DNA of 64,000 nucleotides from Companilactobacillus hulinensis (GCF_003946555.1 NZ_RHOO01000003.1:124001-188000), one strand, 5' to 3'. Counted from the stretch's first letter, positions 35,425 through 44,657 are shown. Numbers and translations: made by a program. Notes: generated from the letters alone by a model not told the origin.

Positions 35425-36093
35425 TTAATGAAAGGGGTTCCAAGAACTTGTTCTCGGTAAATCAAACCCTATATCTTTATAGGAGTAATAGTCCAATTTA
35501 TCATTATCACTAATTGGGTAGCCCCAATATTTTTTGCTAATGAGCTTTAGCTTGTATACATAAGAGCCCTTGTGCTGAACCATTGCCCAATGTTCGTTTT
35601 TTCCAATGATTCCAGCTTCAACATATTGCCAGAAGCCATCACCGTAGGCATCGGTCTGGATGAATACATCTTTTTTGGGTAGTGGCTTGTTAGTGACCGG
35701 CATTACTGCATAACTAGTTTGAGTTTTTAAGAATGGATTGAAATAATCAATATCTTCAACCTGGTAATGATGACCGAAACTTAATATTCCGAGAAATACC
35801 ATCGTTATAGCGACAATAGCGTATAGTACAGTGACTAGTTTCTTATATTTTTTCTTATTAGTAACATCGTTACTTAATTTTTCGACCACGGTATTATTTT
35901 CTCCCTTGAGTAATTCGTCAGTTGAAAGATTTAGAATTTCACTAATGGATACTAATACATCTAAGTTCGGATAGGTCTCGTTATTTTCCCATTTGGAGAT
36001 AGTTTGTCGGCTGACGTGTAATTTCTCTGCCAATTGTGTTTGAGTAAGTTGCAGTTCACTACGCTTATTCTTGATTACATTTCCAAGTTCCAT
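35425..36093 (-). CDS. Membrane-anchored XRE-family regulator
   Basis: 222 residues from the ATG at 36093, which has GAGGTGAAGAG upstream. N-terminal HTH (RSELQLTQTQLAEKLHVSRQTISKWENNETYPNLD), a linker, one membrane segment at about residues 83-105 (LVTVLYAIVAITMVFLGIL), and a ~115-residue part outside the membrane rich in Tyr/Trp/Lys. This one-component layout suggests a transmembrane sensor that controls transcription from the membrane. Target unknown; the divergent GH1 gene lies 226 bp away. Confidence 0.8.
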   Translation of the reverse strand: MELGNVIKNKRSELQLTQTQLAEKLHVSRQTISKWENNETYPNLDVLVSISEILNLSTDELLKGENNTVVEKLSNDVTNKKKYKKLVTVLYAIVAITMVFLGILSFGHHYQVEDIDYFNPFLKTQTSYAVMPVTNKPLPKKDVFIQTDAYGDGFWQYVEAGIIGKNEHWAMVQHKGSYVYKLKLISKKYWGYPISDNDKLDYYSYKDIGFDLPRTSSWNPFH

Positions 36094-36227
36094 CTCTTCA
36101 CCTCTGCCACTATTATCGCAAGGAATGGGGATGAAACCTAGCACTATTCACGGGCATTGTGTAAGATGCCGTTAACATTTGTCTATCCTTACGGCTTAAA
36201 AAAATAGTAATCATGTTAACCTTTGGA

Positions 36228-36268
36228 TATAATCAATACGAGGATTCTGATAGCGCTATCAGAATCCT
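36228..36268 (+). promoter_or_regulatory. GH1 promoter with a perfect 28-bp palindrome (cre-like)
   Basis: TATAAT at 36228-36233 is followed at the expected start point by a 28-bp perfect palindrome (36241-36268). Its centre TGATAGCGCTATCA (36248-36261) fits the relaxed cre consensus TGWNANCGNTNWCA. A LacI/CcpA-type operator placed to block transcription initiation; no good -35 seen. Confidence 0.65.
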
Positions 36269-36318
36269 TCAATCAAATTAAATATAATAGAAAATATTTT
36301 GAAAAATGAGGTCACACA

Positions 36319-37692
36319 ATGATTAAATTTCCAGATGGATTTTTGTGGGGTGCGGCTGCTTCAGCACCACAAACTGAAGGACATAGTTTACTGAATGGTA
36401 AGTCCGCAACAACTTGGGATAAGTGGTTTGAAATGAATCCTGAGAAATTCAATGATAATCAGGGTCCACAGGATACTTCTAATACATACGAAATGTATCA
36501 AGAAGACGTTGAAAATATGCAGAAAATTGGTATGAATTCTTACCGTACTTCAATCTCTTGGGCAAGATTATTACCTGATGGTAAAACTTTGAACCCAGAA
36601 GCTGTGGGATTCTATCGTTCATATTTCCAAGATATGTTGGATCATGGAGTTGAGCCTATTATTAACCTATTCCATTTTGATATGCCTTGGTGGTTAATGG
36701 AAAAGGGCGGTTGGAAAGCACGTGAATCAGTGGATGATTTCGCATTTTATGCCAAAACAGCCTTTGAACAATTTGGTGATTTGGTTAAACGATGGACAAC
36801 ATTCAACGAACCAATCGTCCATATTGAATGTGGATATTTACTCGGATTTCACTATCCAGCTATCGTTGATTTTAAAAAGGCTGTTCAGGTTGGATATCAT
36901 ACATTAATGGCTCATGTTTGTGCTGTTAAAGCGTTTCGTGAAAGCGGAGTGGACGGTCAAATTGGAATAATTCTGAACGTTTCACCCGCATACAGCCGAA
37001 GTGACAGCAAAGAAGATATGAAAGCTAAGAATGCCTCTGATTTATTGAGTATTTATAGTTTCCTCGATCCAGCAGTATTAGGCAAGACTCCAAGCGAATT
37101 GATTTCATTATTGAAGGAAAATGAATTGTTACCATATGTCGATGCAGGTGACTCAGCCTTAATCAAGAAGAATACAGTAGACTTCATAGGACTGAATTAT
37201 TATCAACCCAATCGTGTTATGGCACCTGAAAATCCTATAACACCAGCAAAAACTCCAGAAGATTTATTTGCACCATATGATTGGCCAGACAAAAAAATCA
37301 ATCCATATCGTGGCTGGGAAATTTATCCTAAGGCGTTATATGATGTGGCAATTATGATGCGTGATAAGTACCATAATATTCCTTGGTATGTCAGTGAGAA
37401 CGGTATGGGGGTTGCTGACGAGGGTAGATATAAGGATGATAACGGCGTTATAGATGATCAATATCGAATTGAATTCATCAAAGAGCATCTTGAATATCTG
37501 CACAAAGGAATTGAAGAAGGCAGTAATTGTTTCGGTTACCACCTTTGGACCTTTGTAGATTGCTGGTCATGGTTGAATGGATATAGGAATCGTTATGGGT
37601 TATTCAGCGTTGATTTGGATAATGACTTTAAACGTACGATTAAATCTAGTGGTAAATGGTTTAAAGAGTTAAGTGAAAATAATGGATTTTAA
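36319..37692 (+). CDS. Glycoside hydrolase family 1 beta-glucosidase/6-phospho-beta-glucosidase
   Basis: 457 residues. FLWGAAASAPQTEG opening, TFNEP acid/base Glu (near 175) and YVSENGMG nucleophile Glu (near 365). At the phosphate-binding loop the sequence is SWLNGYRNRYG: the Ser and Tyr of phospho-enzymes are kept but the Lys position of LacG is Asn. Splits plant or milk beta-glucosides inside the cell. Whether the substrate is phosphorylated cannot be decided. GAGGT before the ATG; carbon control likely through the palindrome upstream. Confidence 0.88.
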   Translation: MIKFPDGFLWGAAASAPQTEGHSLLNGKSATTWDKWFEMNPEKFNDNQGPQDTSNTYEMYQEDVENMQKIGMNSYRTSISWARLLPDGKTLNPEAVGFYRSYFQDMLDHGVEPIINLFHFDMPWWLMEKGGWKARESVDDFAFYAKTAFEQFGDLVKRWTTFNEPIVHIECGYLLGFHYPAIVDFKKAVQVGYHTLMAHVCAVKAFRESGVDGQIGIILNVSPAYSRSDSKEDMKAKNASDLLSIYSFLDPAVLGKTPSELISLLKENELLPYVDAGDSALIKKNTVDFIGLNYYQPNRVMAPENPITPAKTPEDLFAPYDWPDKKINPYRGWEIYPKALYDVAIMMRDKYHNIPWYVSENGMGVADEGRYKDDNGVIDDQYRIEFIKEHLEYLHKGIEEGSNCFGYHLWTFVDCWSWLNGYRNRYGLFSVDLDNDFKRTIKSSGKWFKELSENNGF

Positions 37693-37693
37693 A

Positions 37694-37728
37694 AAGGTTC
37701 AAGCCAATTTGGCTTGAACCTTATTTTT
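37694..37728. terminator. Bidirectional terminator between GH1 and DUF4143 genes
   Basis: AAGGTTCAAGCC with complement GGCTTGAACCTT around AATTT, T-rich tail; overlaps the stop of the minus-strand ATPase gene. Confidence 0.8.
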
Positions 37729-38917
37729 CGTCTAATAACCAGTCAACTATATTAATAATTGGTATCCCATCAATATTTTCAAATTCATAATGTTGCTGAG
37801 TAATGACTATTTTTTTGTAATTATCAGGTATTTGCAATAAATTATCGGTTTCGTGAGAATTCTTTGGTAATTCATAAGTTACTTGAATGTAGATTGTTTC
37901 GTCGGTTTTGCGTGCGATGAAATCAATTTCTTTGATATCTAATTTTCCTACGGATACCCTATACCCACGTCTCAGTAGTTCTACGTAGACAATATTTTCA
38001 AGCTGATTACTGTAGTTACCGTCACGTCTTTCCACTGCCGAACGGCGTAATCCAGGATCTACAACAAAATATTTTCCAGATGTTCGTAAAAATTGTCTAC
38101 CACGTAAATCATATTGTTGTGCTCGATAGAATAGAAAGGCATTCTCTAATAATTCTAGATATCTAGAGACAGTATGGGGACTGATATCCAAACCAGTGGA
38201 CTTCAACGTATTAGCAATTTTTGTTGGTTGTATCAATTGACCTGTATTATCAGATAAAAATCCGACCAAGGATTTCAGCGCAACTAAATCTCGAATATTA
38301 CCTCGCATAGAAACATCATTCAATAAAACGGCATCGTAAATACCTTTTAGTATTTGATCCTTTACGGGTTCATTCGCAAGTGCTACAGCTGGAAATCCAC
38401 CATATTTTTCATATTCCTTAAATGCGGTATCCACTTTTCTTGAATCTATGGAAATATTTTTTGCACTAATGAATTCGGCAAAGGAAAGGGGATAGATAGG
38501 AATTTCAACGTATCTTCCACTAAGTAATGTGGCTAATTCACCTGATAGCATATTAGCATTTGATCCGGTTACGACAATGTCGCAATCGAAGCTGACCCTT
38601 ATACCGTTAATCAATCTTTGCCAACCATCAACGTTTTGAATCTCGTCTAATAAAATATACATCTTACCCGATCTTTTTAATTTCTCGTCGAAAATGGAAC
38701 GTAATTGGTTTTCAGTTCGGATCATCTGCATTTGATAATCTTCAAAATTTATATAAATAATGTGTTCTTCATCTACATTATTTTTTAGAAGCCAGTCACG
38801 ATACAGCATTAACAATACTGATTTTCCTGAACGGCGCACACCAGTTATTACTTCTATTACATCCGTGTCTTTGAAAGAAATTAATTGATTTAGATAGTTA
38901 GGACGATTGATTAACAT
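37721..38917 (-). CDS. AAA ATPase with DUF4143 domain
   Basis: 398 residues from the ATG at 38917 (GGAGGT upstream). GVRRSGKSVLLM is the Walker A, YILLDEIQNVDGWQRLINGI the Walker B, and GSNANMLSGELATLLSGRYVEIPIYPLSF the sensor region; the second half is DUF4143 with a PD-(D/E)xK-like VGKLDIKEIDFIARK segment. These ATPases are common in Firmicutes and archaea, with no agreed role. The frame stays open through three upstream 39-bp repeats, but the ribosome-binding site places the start after them. Confidence 0.85.
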   Translation of the reverse strand: MLINRPNYLNQLISFKDTDVIEVITGVRRSGKSVLLMLYRDWLLKNNVDEEHIIYINFEDYQMQMIRTENQLRSIFDEKLKRSGKMYILLDEIQNVDGWQRLINGIRVSFDCDIVVTGSNANMLSGELATLLSGRYVEIPIYPLSFAEFISAKNISIDSRKVDTAFKEYEKYGGFPAVALANEPVKDQILKGIYDAVLLNDVSMRGNIRDLVALKSLVGFLSDNTGQLIQPTKIANTLKSTGLDISPHTVSRYLELLENAFLFYRAQQYDLRGRQFLRTSGKYFVVDPGLRRSAVERRDGNYSNQLENIVYVELLRRGYRVSVGKLDIKEIDFIARKTDETIYIQVTYELPKNSHETDNLLQIPDNYKKIVITQQHYEFENIDGIPIINIVDWLLDEK

Positions 38918-38931
38918 GAATGATACCTCCA

Positions 38932-39029
38932 AAATGCAGTATACTGCATTTCGAAGATTAATTCCAAACAAAATGCAGTATGTTGCATTCTGAAGACAAA
39001 TTCCAAGTAAAATGCAGTATACTGCATTT
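38932..39029. repeat. Three 39-bp tandem repeats centred on a 20-bp palindrome
   Basis: Units start at 38932, 38971 and 39010, exactly 39 bp apart. Each contains AAATGCAGTATACTGCATTT, perfect in units 1 and 3 and changed to AAATGCAGTATGTTGCATTC in unit 2. The array begins 14 bp upstream of the ATPase start, in the spacer shared with the divergent GH42 gene. Likely a multi-site operator; not CRISPR. Confidence 0.85.
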
Positions 39030-39074
39030 TCAAATTCCAATAGCGAAGACCACCAAACAAGTAGTATCCTAATC

Positions 39075-39088
39075 TTAAAGCGCTTTCA
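39075..39088 (+). promoter_or_regulatory. cre site of the GH42 gene
   Basis: TTAAAGCGCTTTCA, one mismatch from the strong cre palindrome, 20 bp before the TTG start codon. Confidence 0.65.
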
Positions 39089-39108
39089 CAAAAAGGTAGG
39101 TAGATACT

Positions 39109-41157
39109 TTGGCAAAAACAAACGTGAACTATTTCTTACATGGTGGAGATTACAATCCCGACCATTGGCTACAATATCCAGATATTTTGAAGGATGATTT
39201 AAAAATGATGAAGGATGGCAAAATCAACACAGTTACTTTGGGGGTATTTGATTGGTCATCAATTGAACCTAGCAAGGGTCATTATAATTTTGATTGGTTA
39301 GATAAGATTTTTGAGGATATCAATAAGATAGGTGGTCGTGTCATTTTGGCAACTCCAAGTGGTGCAAAACCACAATGGATGAGCAAAGAATATCCAGAGA
39401 TCAATCGCGTCGATGGCAATGGAATCAGACATACGGCAGGATTCCGCCACAATCACTGTTTCTCTTCACCGATATATCGTCGTGAAGTTAAAAAAATTGA
39501 TACAATGCTTGCCGAACGTTACGGGAAGAATCCAGCCCTATTGATGTGGCATGTATCAAATGAATTCTCTGGCGAATGTTATTGTGATTTGTGCGCCAAT
39601 AATTGGCGCAAGTGGGTTAAGAACAAATATCAAACACTCGAAAACCTGAATGAATCATGGTACATGAACTTCTGGGGTGGAGCATATAGCAATTGGGGAG
39701 AGATTTTACCACCTAATCCGCTTGGTGAATCTGGAGTTCATGAAGGTATGGATCTTGATTGGAAGAGATTCGTTACTGATATGACGATTGACTTCTATGA
39801 CGCTGAAGCTAAGACACTTCGTGAAATCACTCCAGATATTCCTATTACAACTAACTTCATGGCTGATGGCCCCGACAAGGATAAGTTTATTCCGAAGGTT
39901 GATTTGGACTATAGTAAGTTTGCAAAGCATCTTGACGTTGTCAGTTGGGATAGTTATCCAGCTTGGCATAATAACTATGAATCTTTGGCAGAAACCGCCA
40001 TGCAAGTGGGATACGTCCATGATCAATTCTATTCATTGAAGCATCAACCATTCTTAGTAATGGAATCGACACCTAGCCAAGTAAATTGGATGCCATATGC
40101 CAAATCAAAGAAGCCAGGTATGCATATGTTGAGTAGTATGCAACAGATTGCCCACGGTTCTGATAGCACATTGTACTTCCAAATGAGACAAGGTCGTGCT
40201 GGATCTGAAAAGTATCATGGTGCAGTTATTGGACATGATAATTCTGAAGATAATCGAGTCTTCAAAGAAGTTGCAGAATATGGCAAGAGACTTGAAAAAA
40301 TCTCAGAAATACAAGGAGCAGTTAAGGAACCACGTGTTGCTATAGTCTATGATTGGGAAAGTAACTGGACTCTTAATAGCGCAGTTGGGTTCGGTCGTCC
40401 GACAAAACTTGGTGTCCAGACGCTGCAAAAACACTATTCAATTTTTTGGGGACAAAATATTCCTGTAGAAATTGTCAGACCAGATGATGATTTGTCCAAG
40501 TACGATCTTCTAATAGCACCAATGCTTTATTTACAAACTGAAGATACAATGTCATCTCTACAAAATTATGTTCGTAACGGTGGAACCTTGGTTTCAAGTT
40601 ATTTGAGCGGTATGGTAGACAGCAATGACCGTGTATATCTAGGTGGTTTCCCAGATAAATTGCAGAAATTATTTGGAATCAAAACCAAAGAAATGGATAC
40701 TTTACATCCCAATGAACATAACACCGTTAAATTTGGATATACGAAATACCGGACGCATGATTATGATGAAGTGATTGAAGCTACAACTGGTAATGTTTTG
40801 GCCGCATATCAAGAAGACTTCTTCAAACAAACTCCAGCAGTCGTTGAGAATCAATTTGGTAAAGGTAAGGCTTATTATATTGCAGCAAGAATGGGCAGAG
40901 ATTTCTTAAAGGATTTCTATGAACCAATAATTGATCAATTACATTTGACTGATGATTTTGTAGGCAATCCCGAGTACGAGGTTTCTTGTCAAACTAGAAT
41001 TAAGAATGGTAATAAATATCATTTCTTGATGAATTTCTCAGAAGCAACGCACACTGTGGAGTTGTTAAAGCCAGCGATTGACGTTGAGACTGGTGAAAAA
41101 GTTGATTCAACGATAGTGTTAAGAAAATATGAAGTCAGAGTTTTAAGGGAAGCATAA
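39109..41157 (+). CDS. GH42 beta-galactosidase
   Basis: 682 residues. Starts at a TTG with AAAAGG-type sequence upstream. GGDYNPDHWL opening, HVSNEFSGECYCDLC with the acid/base Glu (about residue 147) and the Cys cluster for a structural metal, and VMESTPSQVNW with the nucleophile Glu. The trimerisation and C-terminal beta domains follow at ~400-682. Hydrolyses beta-galactosides (often galacto-oligosaccharides or galactan fragments more than lactose). The cre site points to catabolite repression. Terminator follows the stop. Confidence 0.9.
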   Translation: MAKTNVNYFLHGGDYNPDHWLQYPDILKDDLKMMKDGKINTVTLGVFDWSSIEPSKGHYNFDWLDKIFEDINKIGGRVILATPSGAKPQWMSKEYPEINRVDGNGIRHTAGFRHNHCFSSPIYRREVKKIDTMLAERYGKNPALLMWHVSNEFSGECYCDLCANNWRKWVKNKYQTLENLNESWYMNFWGGAYSNWGEILPPNPLGESGVHEGMDLDWKRFVTDMTIDFYDAEAKTLREITPDIPITTNFMADGPDKDKFIPKVDLDYSKFAKHLDVVSWDSYPAWHNNYESLAETAMQVGYVHDQFYSLKHQPFLVMESTPSQVNWMPYAKSKKPGMHMLSSMQQIAHGSDSTLYFQMRQGRAGSEKYHGAVIGHDNSEDNRVFKEVAEYGKRLEKISEIQGAVKEPRVAIVYDWESNWTLNSAVGFGRPTKLGVQTLQKHYSIFWGQNIPVEIVRPDDDLSKYDLLIAPMLYLQTEDTMSSLQNYVRNGGTLVSSYLSGMVDSNDRVYLGGFPDKLQKLFGIKTKEMDTLHPNEHNTVKFGYTKYRTHDYDEVIEATTGNVLAAYQEDFFKQTPAVVENQFGKGKAYYIAARMGRDFLKDFYEPIIDQLHLTDDFVGNPEYEVSCQTRIKNGNKYHFLMNFSEATHTVELLKPAIDVETGEKVDSTIVLRKYEVRVLREA

Positions 41158-41195
41158 AAAAGACGATTTTCCGTTAAAGGAAAATCGTCTTTTTG
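41157..41195. terminator. Bidirectional intrinsic terminator
   Basis: AAAAAGACGATTTTCC with its complement around a 6-nt loop; overlaps the GH42 stop region and serves the convergent phosphodiesterase gene. Confidence 0.9.
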
Positions 41196-41202
41196 CATCT
41201 AA

Positions 41203-42969
41203 TTAGAATGGATTTTGCATTTGTAAAATATAATTATAAATTCGTCTAGCGTAACCAGCCTGATCGAAGTTCTTTCTGATTTCGGATTTCAAATCTGACA
41301 GATTGTCAGTGATAATTCCATCGACATCCATGAACATCATCTGACTCATAGCAGAAGTGTCGTTGACCGTCCAAGCATAAACCTTCTTGTTTACAGCATG
41401 TGAGCCATCCACGAAGCTTGAATTCAATGTAGTGTATTCCATTGTAAATCCGTCAGCATCACTGATAGGAACTCCCGTTAGATTAAATGACAGAATATAA
41501 TTTGCTGGAACTTTCGGCATGTCCTTCTTACTTTGTTCGATGTAACTGTACTTCAAAGAATGAACCATATCGCCATTCTTACGCAATCGTGTACCGTATT
41601 TCTTTCCGAAGTTTTGAATGAAATTATCACTGTTACCACGAACAGGTTTGTATTCAATCAGTAGTTTTTGATGTAGTTTGGTAGCAGTTGCCAAGTAATC
41701 ATCAAAACTAGCAATGTGTGCACTTCGGCCGTTCTCGTGAACTGTGACTTGTTGCAATTCTGCCATGGTCATCTGACTAGGTCGTTTGTTGATGCCAGCC
41801 AGCCCTTTGAGCGTGTTGTCATGATAAACAACATATTGATGATCTTTGGTTTCCTGGATATCCATCTCAATGTAAGTAGGCTTTAATTTAGAAGTAGCTT
41901 TGAGCGCTTCAATAGAATTTTGCACACCATTTCCATCATCAACACCACGATGCGATATGGTGGCAGGTCGTTCCATCAACCAACCCTTGAAGTACATAGT
42001 GTCGTAACTCATAAAACTGAAGATAGTAGCGGCGGCTAGAATGATCCAGAACCATCTATGAGAACGATTTTTGTGTGGATTATAGACATACTGTGTCTTC
42101 GTTTCACTTAGGATAAGCAGCGCCGACATCGAAGTAGCATATAGACTGATCAGAATATTGATGAACTGAACAAGCGTTAAATTAATGATTGCCATCGGGA
42201 ACTCAATGGCAGTGATGTGATCAAATCCCCACTGTCCAGCTAGTATTATTCCGAATAGAACGTAAGAGAATACCGTTATAACGATAAATATCATTAAAAA
42301 TGAAACTAGATAATAGAGTGTTCTATTTCTAGTCATGCGCCAACTTTGACGAAGAGCATTCTTGATTCTACGATTATCGAATATCATCAATGGAATAACG
42401 AATAACCAACGGACCCCGATGTAAAAAATAGCCAAATAAATCACTATTAAGGCAATTCCAAATGGTAGATGTTCGGTAAATAGCCAATCTAGCAGGAATT
42501 CTGGAACTTTGACCTTACTTAAAAGATTAGACGAGAATCCAATTCCTGCAAAAGGTGTAATAATCAAAAAGTATATTAGAAAGAATCCGAATGCCTTAAA
42601 TGGCAGGCTAGAGATTTCTTTGAAGATGGTCTTTAGATAATCTCTCCAACGAAGATTTGCTTTGGATTTGATAGCTTGGAAACTGATCAGAACTAGAGCA
42701 AATTGACTGAAGACCAGTAGCAGTATCAATAATAGAACTAGAAGCAGACCAAGGAACACAAGCGGTCGTTTGGTAATGATACTTAACAAATTAGTGTATG
42801 AAACGTATTTAATGCCACCCAGCATAAGAATCCAGTTAGTTAGAACACCCAATGCTGGTACCAGAATGAAATTAATAATTAATTGAACCAGAATAATAAC
42901 CTGACTGTATTTCCAAAAATAATGCCAGAAGTTGCTATTTTGTTCTTTAAAAAGTCGAAAACTCCCCAT
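41203..42969 (-). CDS. Membrane glycerophosphodiester phosphodiesterase
   Basis: 588 residues. Residues 1-~330 hold about eight membrane segments (GPDPase membrane domain); residues ~345-588 are the GDPD catalytic barrel with SHRGVDDGNGVQNSIEA, EMDIQ and YHDNT metal- and substrate-binding motifs (the usual HRG...E.D..H.D set). Splits glycerophosphodiesters, possibly including teichoic-acid or lipid products at the membrane surface. GGGGGAT before the ATG. Single gene. Confidence 0.9.
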   Translation of the reverse strand: MGSFRLFKEQNSNFWHYFWKYSQVIILVQLIINFILVPALGVLTNWILMLGGIKYVSYTNLLSIITKRPLVFLGLLLVLLLILLLVFSQFALVLISFQAIKSKANLRWRDYLKTIFKEISSLPFKAFGFFLIYFLIITPFAGIGFSSNLLSKVKVPEFLLDWLFTEHLPFGIALIVIYLAIFYIGVRWLFVIPLMIFDNRRIKNALRQSWRMTRNRTLYYLVSFLMIFIVITVFSYVLFGIILAGQWGFDHITAIEFPMAIINLTLVQFINILISLYATSMSALLILSETKTQYVYNPHKNRSHRWFWIILAAATIFSFMSYDTMYFKGWLMERPATISHRGVDDGNGVQNSIEALKATSKLKPTYIEMDIQETKDHQYVVYHDNTLKGLAGINKRPSQMTMAELQQVTVHENGRSAHIASFDDYLATATKLHQKLLIEYKPVRGNSDNFIQNFGKKYGTRLRKNGDMVHSLKYSYIEQSKKDMPKVPANYILSFNLTGVPISDADGFTMEYTTLNSSFVDGSHAVNKKVYAWTVNDTSAMSQMMFMDVDGIITDNLSDLKSEIRKNFDQAGYARRIYNYILQMQNPF

Positions 42970-43089
42970 TTTTTATCCCCCGATAATTCCAATTACTCTG
43001 ATAATAATACTAGTCTGGGGATGAAATGTAATTATTAATATTTATTAATGAAATATTTGTGTCAAAAGCACGTACAGCACTATTGAGCA

Positions 43090-44052
43090 TTATTGAATAC
43101 ATTTTTTCAAAGTGGGCAACGAGATACTCTGATTATAGTTTGATTGTAGGTAATCCTGAATTTCGGAAACATTCTCATGATTTTGTGATAATGATTTAAT
43201 AAAGATTTTGGCATCATCGGTCAACTGACTTCGTGGAGAATTAGTCTTCCTGAAATCACCTTTGAATTGAGTTGGCTCAGTGAAATTGGATTTATTAACG
43301 AACTCAAATTGTATTTTGGGTTCTTTTTTAGTTATTTCTGGTTCAGCAATTTCTTCAGTTACTATTTCAGGTTGCTTATTAATCAGTTCATCTTTTCTTT
43401 CAAGCTCATGCTGTAAAGAATCAATTGTCAGCACGAGATCTGCTGTAACGGTCTTGTATTGCTGAATTTTTTGTTCATAACAATCTATTCTTGCAAGTAA
43501 AGTATCTAGTTCTTTTTTGGTCCAGACAATGGCATCATTACTCAAACTGACATATCCCAAAGTGTCGTTTTCATGAACTTGAATTGGTTGAATAGGTCCG
43601 GTTGGCACATCACCAAAGGTGTAATATGGGATGTTTTTAAAATATCCCTTGGTATGTGGAGTATATGCCTTGGTGGTTCCATGAAGATTATTTCTGACAT
43701 CATCAATAAAGGAAGAGATGATTTTTATCAGTTTTTCTTTATCTTTATAGTGAATTATCAATAAAGGGATGTTGTTCTTACTACAATAATTCAGACGAGC
43801 AGTCCCATTAGCACACAGTCGTCTCAAGGCGTCTTGGGCACTCGCAGAATTATTCTTAGCTTTGTAATGTTGTGAACCGTTGTATTCGATGATTGCTAGA
43901 AAACCATTGATGTTCAATGCAAAATCGACTGGCAATGGAACATTTTCTGTTTTGCTGATCAAGTTTGGGAATGTTCGTTCACGGTCAAAAACTATTTGCA
44001 TGTTGTTCAAAATTCCGATGATTTGTGATTCTGGCTCTGACGGTTGTTCCAT
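43090..44052 (-). CDS. Vsr-like nuclease-domain protein with coiled coil
   Basis: 320 residues. Residues ~15-110 look like a restriction-endonuclease-like fold: PVDFALNINGFLAIIEYNGSQHY gives the Asp...Glu-Tyr-Asn-Gly-x-Gln-His-Tyr pattern seen in Vsr/DUF2726-type proteins, followed by NNIPLLIIHYKDK. A central beta-rich part, a coiled coil near 185-225, then a Pro/Glu-rich linker and a C-terminal helical bundle (LTDDAKIFIKSLSQ...) follow. GAGGAGG upstream. DNA nicking or repair is possible but not shown; no methylase or phage gene adjoins. Confidence 0.65.
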   Translation of the reverse strand: MEQPSEPESQIIGILNNMQIVFDRERTFPNLISKTENVPLPVDFALNINGFLAIIEYNGSQHYKAKNNSASAQDALRRLCANGTARLNYCSKNNIPLLIIHYKDKEKLIKIISSFIDDVRNNLHGTTKAYTPHTKGYFKNIPYYTFGDVPTGPIQPIQVHENDTLGYVSLSNDAIVWTKKELDTLLARIDCYEQKIQQYKTVTADLVLTIDSLQHELERKDELINKQPEIVTEEIAEPEITKKEPKIQFEFVNKSNFTEPTQFKGDFRKTNSPRSQLTDDAKIFIKSLSQNHENVSEIQDYLQSNYNQSISLPTLKKCIQ

Positions 44053-44192
44053 GATGAAGCCTCCTCAAATAATCTAATTTTATTTTATAAGAGGAAGTCT
44101 GAACTAGTCTAACTTAAACCCTTCAAAAACCTTTAGAAAACGTTTGAATAGATATGGTTTTAAATGTTATCGAATACTTAATTGAATTCGAG

Positions 44193-44351
44193 TTATTTTA
44201 ATGTGAACAAGGCGTAAATACAGATTAACCAGATAATATCGAAAAAATAGAATGTCAGAACATATATGTACAGATGAATAATATGATGACGTCTGAAGTG
44301 TTCTATAAACTCACGCAATATGACGAAGAACACAATAATGGCAAATGTCAT
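44193..44351 (-). CDS. Possible small membrane protein
   Basis: 52 residues if started at the ATG at 44351; very hydrophobic with two membrane segments (MTFAIIVFFVILREF; YVLTFYFFDIIWLICIYALF). No clear ribosome-binding site. The frame is open upstream but that part is the tRNA terminator. Might be chance. Confidence 0.3.
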   Translation of the reverse strand: MTFAIIVFFVILREFIEHFRRHHIIHLYIYVLTFYFFDIIWLICIYALFTLK

Positions 44352-44376
44352 TCCAAATTTATTTTTGGACAACAAA

Positions 44377-44417
44377 AAAACCGACGATACCAAGCTTATG
44401 CTTGATTTCATCGGTTA
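44377..44417 (-). terminator. Terminator of the tRNA-Lys transcript
   Basis: AACCGA...ATCAAGC against GCTTGGT...TCGGTT on the minus strand, then seven Ts. Confidence 0.85.
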
Positions 44418-44431
44418 AGCGATAATTGCTA

Positions 44432-44504
44432 TGGGTGGCCAGGGGATCGAACCCTGGACCCACGGATTAAGAGTCCGTTGCTCTGCCAGCTGAGCTAGCC
44501 ACCC
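44432..44504 (-). tRNA. tRNA-Lys(CTT)
   Basis: 73 nt on the minus strand. Acceptor GGGTGGC/GCCACCC, D arm with AGCTCAGCTGGCAGAGC, anticodon loop CTCTTAA (anticodon CTT), T loop TTCGATC, discriminator A. CCA is not encoded. Confidence 0.95.
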
Positions 44505-44643
44505 ATTTGTTAGATGTGTTGTATCAATCAACGAGATATATAATACCATACGGACAAAATGCGAAGCAAGTACTTTTTTTAAAAAGTTTTGTAAAAATGC
44601 ATAAAAAAATAATTTATTTGGATGTTTAGTAAAAACATTGCTT

Positions 44644-44657
44644 TAAAAACGCTTCCA
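44644..44657 (+). promoter_or_regulatory. cre-like site of the PTS IIC gene
   Basis: TAAAAACGCTTCCA, a partial match to the cre consensus, about 50 bp before the start codon and close to an AT-rich TATAAA-type -10. Confidence 0.45.

Noticed and set aside
38932-39029. Tandem repeats as a CRISPR array
   Set aside because: Only three units, the interspaced DNA is itself repeated and no cas genes lie nearby.
38918-39040. N-terminal extension of the DUF4143 ATPase through the repeats
   Set aside because: A proper ribosome-binding site precedes the ATG at 38917 and the 39-bp period alone explains the open frame.
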